Positions 60,572 through 64,000 of a DNA stretch of 64,000 nt are shown piece by piece (the stretch's first letter is position 1; each line of letters opens with the position of its first letter). The stretch is from JAGGSN01 sp965603725 (GTDB lineage: Bacteria; Zixibacteria; MSB-5A5; UBA10806; 4484-95), in NCBI GenBank assembly GCA_965603725.1, contig CBFDEC010000003.1, positions 57,149 to 121,148 on the forward strand, written 5' to 3'. The notes beneath the pieces were generated by a model. That model saw only the letters and a program-made list of their open reading frames with translations, made no database searches and was not told where the DNA came from. Both the position numbers and the translations under genes were made by a program.

Positions 60572-60590
60572 AAACCTGGCGGTTTTTTTT
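60572..60590 (+). terminator. Intrinsic terminator after trxA
   Basis: AAACC-TGGC-GGTTT forms a 5-pair stem followed by a run of Ts to 60590. It lies downstream of the broken CoA-binding gene and probably ends the transcript that includes trxA. Confidence 0.65.
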
Positions 60591-60682
60591 ATCATTATAA
60601 ATTTTTTATTTTAGGATATTAGAAAAGCTTGCCGATATATTGCCGATTGTATATATTATATAATAGAGCGGGAGTATGATGA

Positions 60683-61147
60683 ATGATTAGACCTTATATT
60701 AAAATACCTAAGAATGTCGATGCGGAACTTCAATGGACTAAGGGACTTAAGTTTATTTCACATACCGGATCAAATCACCGGATTGAATTGGATGCCTCAT
60801 CGGAGCATGGCGGCAACGATGAAGGTCCCAGACCAATGGAAACAATGTTATCCGCTCTGGGCGGCTGTACCGGGATGGACCTTGTTACCATCCTGAAAAA
60901 GAAAAAACGAAACCTTCAGAACTTAAAAATTAACTTGTATGGCGAACGGACCTCGACTCATCCTCATGTTTTCAAGAAAATAACTATGGAGTATTTATTA
61001 TGGAGTCCCGACATTACCGATGATGACGTCCAATGGGCGTTAAACCTTTCTCTTGAGAAGTATTGCTCAATTGCGGCCATGTTGAAAAAAAGCTGCAAAT
61101 TGAATATTAAATGGCGTATCTATAGAGAGGGAAAAGACCGGAAATGA
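60683..61147 (+). CDS. OsmC-family peroxiredoxin-like protein
   Basis: Encodes 154 residues. The two conserved catalytic cysteines are present in LGGCTGMDLV and EKYCSIAAML. OsmC and Ohr proteins reduce organic hydroperoxides. The YhfA-like subgroup fits because of the PRPMETMLSALGGC block. The ATG follows GGGAGTATGATG. It ends in a 4-base overlap with the rhomboid gene. Confidence 0.88.
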   Translation: MIRPYIKIPKNVDAELQWTKGLKFISHTGSNHRIELDASSEHGGNDEGPRPMETMLSALGGCTGMDLVTILKKKKRNLQNLKINLYGERTSTHPHVFKKITMEYLLWSPDITDDDVQWALNLSLEKYCSIAAMLKKSCKLNIKWRIYREGKDRK

Positions 61148-61944
61148 GCTATTATCGTCCACAATTTGTCGGTCGTGGTGGAATGATGCCGCCGGTTGTA
61201 AAAGCCCTTCTCATTTTAAATGTTGGCGTATTCTTCCTGACCTATTTTCTCACTGGAGCTATTGCCGGCTATCTCGGACTGGTTCCCAAGTTAGTCTGGA
61301 GCAAGCTGATGATCTGGCAATTATTCACCTATATGTTTCTGCATGGCGGTTTCTGGCACATCTTGATGAACATGTTTATTCTGTGGATGTTCGGTTCGGA
61401 TTTGGAGAGAGCCTGGGGCAGTAGGGAGTTTTTAAAATATTATATTATCTGCGGCGTCGGCGCCGGTCTTTTTAATGTACTCTTAGAACCAAATTCCACT
61501 ATTGCTATAATCGGCGCCTCAGGGGCGATTTACGGTATCCTCGTAGCCTTTGCCCTGATGTTTCCCAACAGATTGGTATATTTGTATTTCTTGTTTCCGA
61601 TTAAGGTTAAATACCTGGTAATATTCCTCGCGGTTATGACATTATTCCTGTCAATGCAGGGAGGTCGGGGAAATATTGCTCATCTTGCTCATTTAGGCGG
61701 TTTGCTGGTGGGTTACCTGTATCTGAAAATGAACCTGCAGGATAAATCGTTGAAGTCGAAATTTTCCCAATTTATGTATCGTCAAAAAATGGAGAAAGCG
61801 GCTCGAAACTATCAAAAAGAACAGAAATTAATGGAAGAAGTTGACCGTATCCTTGATAAAATTAATAAGGTTGGATACGATAAACTGACTCGTCAGGAAA
61901 AGAAAACTCTTGAGGATGCGTCCGATAAGCTCTCGGAAAAATAG
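61144..61944 (+). CDS. Rhomboid-family intramembrane serine protease
   Basis: Encodes 266 residues with six hydrophobic helices, then a charged cytoplasmic tail of about 65 residues. The catalytic serine is in GASGAIYG and the histidine in IAHLAHLGG. The loop HGGFWHILMNM with its conserved His and Asn is present. Rhomboids cut membrane proteins within or near the bilayer. The tail (LDKINKVGYDKLTRQEKKTLEDAS) is a helical module seen on other bacterial rhomboids. Substrate unknown. Confidence 0.92.
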   Translation: MSYYRPQFVGRGGMMPPVVKALLILNVGVFFLTYFLTGAIAGYLGLVPKLVWSKLMIWQLFTYMFLHGGFWHILMNMFILWMFGSDLERAWGSREFLKYYIICGVGAGLFNVLLEPNSTIAIIGASGAIYGILVAFALMFPNRLVYLYFLFPIKVKYLVIFLAVMTLFLSMQGGRGNIAHLAHLGGLLVGYLYLKMNLQDKSLKSKFSQFMYRQKMEKAARNYQKEQKLMEEVDRILDKINKVGYDKLTRQEKKTLEDASDKLSEK

Positions 61945-62004
61945 AAAAAACTATAATTTAATGCGATTTCGCCGATTTATATTAACAAAGCAGGCTGAGA
62001 AATT

Positions 62005-63021
62005 ATGAAAAAAATCCTTTTAGTTGAAAACTCGCCGACTATAATCAGTGTTGCCGATTCGCTTCTCAGGCAGCAGGGTTTTGATGTGACCTGTTTATCG
62101 GATGGCAATCAGGCTATTGACTTTGTTAAGGAAGAGATGCCCGATCTAATTCTGAGCGGTTTAAGCCTGCCAGGCATTGATGGTATCCAACTGTGCAAGA
62201 AAATTTCCGAAGACCCATCTACCGGCGGTATACCTGTTGTGCTTTTAGTTGGTGAGAAAGACGATATTTACCTTGATAAAATTGAGTTGTCCGGAGCCAG
62301 AGCAAAAATCAAAAAACCTTTCTCACCAAAGGAACTGCTTTTAGTCGTTGAAAAATATGCTGGCAGCAAAATATCAAATACAACCTCTACTCTTGTGGAT
62401 CAATCCACAAAGGGAGCGCCGAAACTCAAGCCGAGAGTCGCTCCTAAAGAAATAAGAACCTCAACCAGGTCAATAGTCGACAGAGATAGAAAAGAGACTA
62501 AAGATGCTAAACATGAAACAGTGTTCAACCTTGATTGGAACGATTTAAAAGGTGAGGTTGAAAAAGAAGCTGCCGCCAGAGAACATGAGACTGACGAATC
62601 AGGCTTAATCCTCGAGGAAGACCAGTATGGTCTTACCAACCTGGCCGACGAGGTTGTGCCTGTGTCAAATGAGAATCAAGAAGAAGATTATGAATGGTTT
62701 GTAAGCAGTATGAAAGAAGGCGACGATTCAGCAGGCGACAAGGAAACGCCCCATGCTAAGAAAACCGTTCATCATGAAGCGCCCTCTCAAAAACTTGAAA
62801 GCATGCACTCTGCCGATGATACTAAATACCGTCAATTCCTCGAGCAGTTCAAAAAAGAAGCCGATGTCCTGACACAGGACAAACCGTCTGCCGGTCAAAC
62901 AGTAGATGTAAATTGGGTGGTGGATGCCATTGCCGAGAGATTGGCTCAAAAAATAGTCAAAAATCTCGACCGGAACGAGTTGATGCAAATTATTAGTTCC
63001 ATTCTTAAGGATAAGAATTGA
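62005..63021 (+). CDS. Pseudo-receiver protein with long acidic linker
   Basis: Encodes 338 residues. Residues 1-118 have the CheY-like receiver fold (KKILLVENSP, LILSGLSLPGIDG, AKIKKPFSPKELL). The phosphoacceptor Asp is replaced by Gly at residue 52, the acidic pair by Glu-Asn at residues 8-9 and the switch Thr by Val-Gly near residue 82. Only the Lys near 104 remains. It should not be phosphorylated. Residues 120-290 are charged and low in hydrophobicity, with many Asp, Glu and Lys. The C-terminal 35 residues (VDAIAERLAQKIVKNLD) look like an amphipathic docking helix. Probably a scaffold or polarity factor, as for other pseudo-receivers. Stands alone with 60 bases upstream. Confidence 0.82.
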   Translation: MKKILLVENSPTIISVADSLLRQQGFDVTCLSDGNQAIDFVKEEMPDLILSGLSLPGIDGIQLCKKISEDPSTGGIPVVLLVGEKDDIYLDKIELSGARAKIKKPFSPKELLLVVEKYAGSKISNTTSTLVDQSTKGAPKLKPRVAPKEIRTSTRSIVDRDRKETKDAKHETVFNLDWNDLKGEVEKEAAAREHETDESGLILEEDQYGLTNLADEVVPVSNENQEEDYEWFVSSMKEGDDSAGDKETPHAKKTVHHEAPSQKLESMHSADDTKYRQFLEQFKKEADVLTQDKPSAGQTVDVNWVVDAIAERLAQKIVKNLDRNELMQIISSILKDKN

Positions 63022-63170
63022 CCGCACTTATACATATTGAAAATTATTTATAACAAGCCTAATTCAGACCTGTATAATCTATTATACTATAAAAATTCAA
63101 ACTTTCGTTGACTTATGGAACCAACGGCGTTTACTTATAGTATTGTAAACTGAAAGATTAAGGAGTCAAG

Positions 63171-63896
63171 ATGGGCAATATTTCTCTTATTACGGCATTT
63201 GGCGCGGGAATTTTATCTTTTATTTCGCCGTGTGTTTTGCCGATTGTACCGGGTTATTTATCATTTATTTCGGGTGTTTCTATTGATGAGCTTAAAGGCA
63301 AAAAATCAAACGCCATAAACAGAGTATTTTTCAACTCATTATTTTTTGTGCTGGGTTTTTCGGTAGTGTTTATTTCTTTGGGGGCATCGGCTACGTTTAT
63401 CTCGAGCTTTTTAAATAACTATATGCACATCATCGGGAAGATCGCCGGTGCCTTAATTATAATATTGGGACTTCATTATATAGGCTTGTTTAGGATAAAA
63501 TGGCTTAATTATGAAAAGCGGTTCCATGTTGGCTCCAAACAACTTGGGATGTTAGGTTCATTTTTTATCGGGTTTGCCTTTGCTTTTGGCTGGACTCCCT
63601 GCATCGGTCCGATCCTGGCGACGATTTTAGCTATGGCCGCCGCCGAAGAGACGGTGTGGCGGGGGATACTGCTGTTGTCATTTTATTCGGCCGGTTTGGC
63701 GCTACCATTTTTATTAACAGCTTTGGCGTTTAATGCTTTCCTATCGATATCGAGCAGAATTAAAAGACATTTCAGATTGGTTGAAATTGTTGGCGGGGTA
63801 TTTCTTGTCATTGTTGGCTTTTTAATATTCACCGATTCGTTGATGTATTTGTCCGGTATAATTTCAGAATTGTTCCCCTGGCTGGAACTTGGTTAG
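63171..63896 (+). CDS. ccdA: CcdA-type cytochrome c biogenesis protein
   Basis: Encodes 241 residues with six membrane helices. The redox pair of cysteines is in ISPCVLPIVPGYLSFISG and GWTPCIGPILA, the CcdA/DsbD-core signature. It carries reducing equivalents across the membrane from thioredoxin to periplasmic thiols. The start follows AAGGAG. No CcmG-like partner is visible before the window ends, but trxA is 3 kb upstream and could supply electrons. Confidence 0.93.
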   Translation: MGNISLITAFGAGILSFISPCVLPIVPGYLSFISGVSIDELKGKKSNAINRVFFNSLFFVLGFSVVFISLGASATFISSFLNNYMHIIGKIAGALIIILGLHYIGLFRIKWLNYEKRFHVGSKQLGMLGSFFIGFAFAFGWTPCIGPILATILAMAAAEETVWRGILLLSFYSAGLALPFLLTALAFNAFLSISSRIKRHFRLVEIVGGVFLVIVGFLIFTDSLMYLSGIISELFPWLELG

Positions 63897-63914
63897 AATT
63901 TCTATAAAAGAATA

Positions 63915-64000
63915 TTATACTGTATTCTATTTGAAATCCAACATATTCGAGTTCAGTCAGGTCGTAGCGAAGCGTGACCTGACTGTTGTAATTTCTGTCA
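63915..64000. repeat. Dispersed 86-bp repeat, copy B (cut by the window end)
   Basis: Matches 51284-51369. The inverted repeat CAGTCAGGTC ... GACCTGACTG around GTAGCGAAGCGT is perfect here. The window end truncates the element, and the part beyond 51369 in copy A (GATC arms) cannot be compared. Confidence 0.85.

Overview
The window is about 64 kb of moderately AT-rich bacterial chromosome, and almost every gene has a housekeeping homologue. The envelope genes (BamA, an OmpH/Skp-like chaperone, LpxD, LptF/LptG-type permeases, a LolC/E-LolD-type transporter) show a Gram-negative cell with lipid A. Several secreted proteins end in the FlgD-like / type IX sorting-like tail (NPFN motif, WDGK or WNG core, YRL or YQL strand) that is common in the Fibrobacteres-Chlorobi-Bacteroidetes (FCB) group. 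A ClpC-McsB-McsA locus and a CapB/CapC poly-gamma-glutamate locus sit beside the lipid A genes. This mixture best fits an uncultured FCB lineage such as candidate phylum Zixibacteria. The taxonomic call is inference from gene content. I recognise no rRNA, tRNA or CRISPR array.

Layout. 1-882: 3' end of a secreted protein. 1073-3666: holA, an ECF-like sigma factor and its zinc-finger anti-sigma factor. 4068-8797: a five-gene poly-gamma-glutamate-type cluster (CapB, CapC, a poly-gamma-glutamate system protein, a secreted two-repeat protein, a beta-barrel candidate). 8831-12008: exported Pcm, PspC and LiaF-like membrane proteins, TauE/SafE. 12009-12707: an island of palindromic repeats with a tandem copy of the fumarase 3' end. 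12708-22875, all minus strand: fumarase subunits, an ElbB-like protein, L27, clpC-mcsB-mcsA, a LolCDE-like transporter, lysS. 22876-23861: a non-coding region with hairpins, promoter-like boxes and two very small ORFs. 23862-29294: secreted accessory proteins, including a frameshifted subtilase and a 1.2-kb tandem duplication. 29510-42676: a lysine-tailed zinc protein, then tilS-hpt-ftsH-folE-folP-cdaA-obg-dprA-ptsH-ptsI-sugar isomerase-nucleotidyltransferase, nearly all overlapping or abutting. 43050-45825: metK-ahcY and a cold-shock protein. 46031-48465, minus strand: LptG/LptF. 48601-63896: YhaM-like nuclease, flavin reductase, tgt, yajC, def, fmt, rng, DUF2148 protein, L21, bamA, ompH, lpxD, trxA, a broken CoA-binding gene, OsmC, rhomboid, a pseudo-receiver protein and CcdA.

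The parts most worth a second look are: (i) the T8 tract that splits the subtilase, where one extra T restores the reading frame; (ii) the 1,206-bp tandem duplication downstream of it, whose two lipoprotein copies have near-identical ends and diverged middles; (iii) the remnant of a second fumB that differs from the live gene only at synonymous sites, next to an 87-bp element present in two identical copies; (iv) tgt, whose only start consistent with homology, length and Shine-Dalgarno spacing is AUA; (v) the poly-gamma-glutamate cluster with its own two-repeat secreted protein and outer-membrane candidate; (vi) a response-regulator-like protein lacking its phosphorylation residues and an ElbB-like protein lacking its nucleophilic cysteine.
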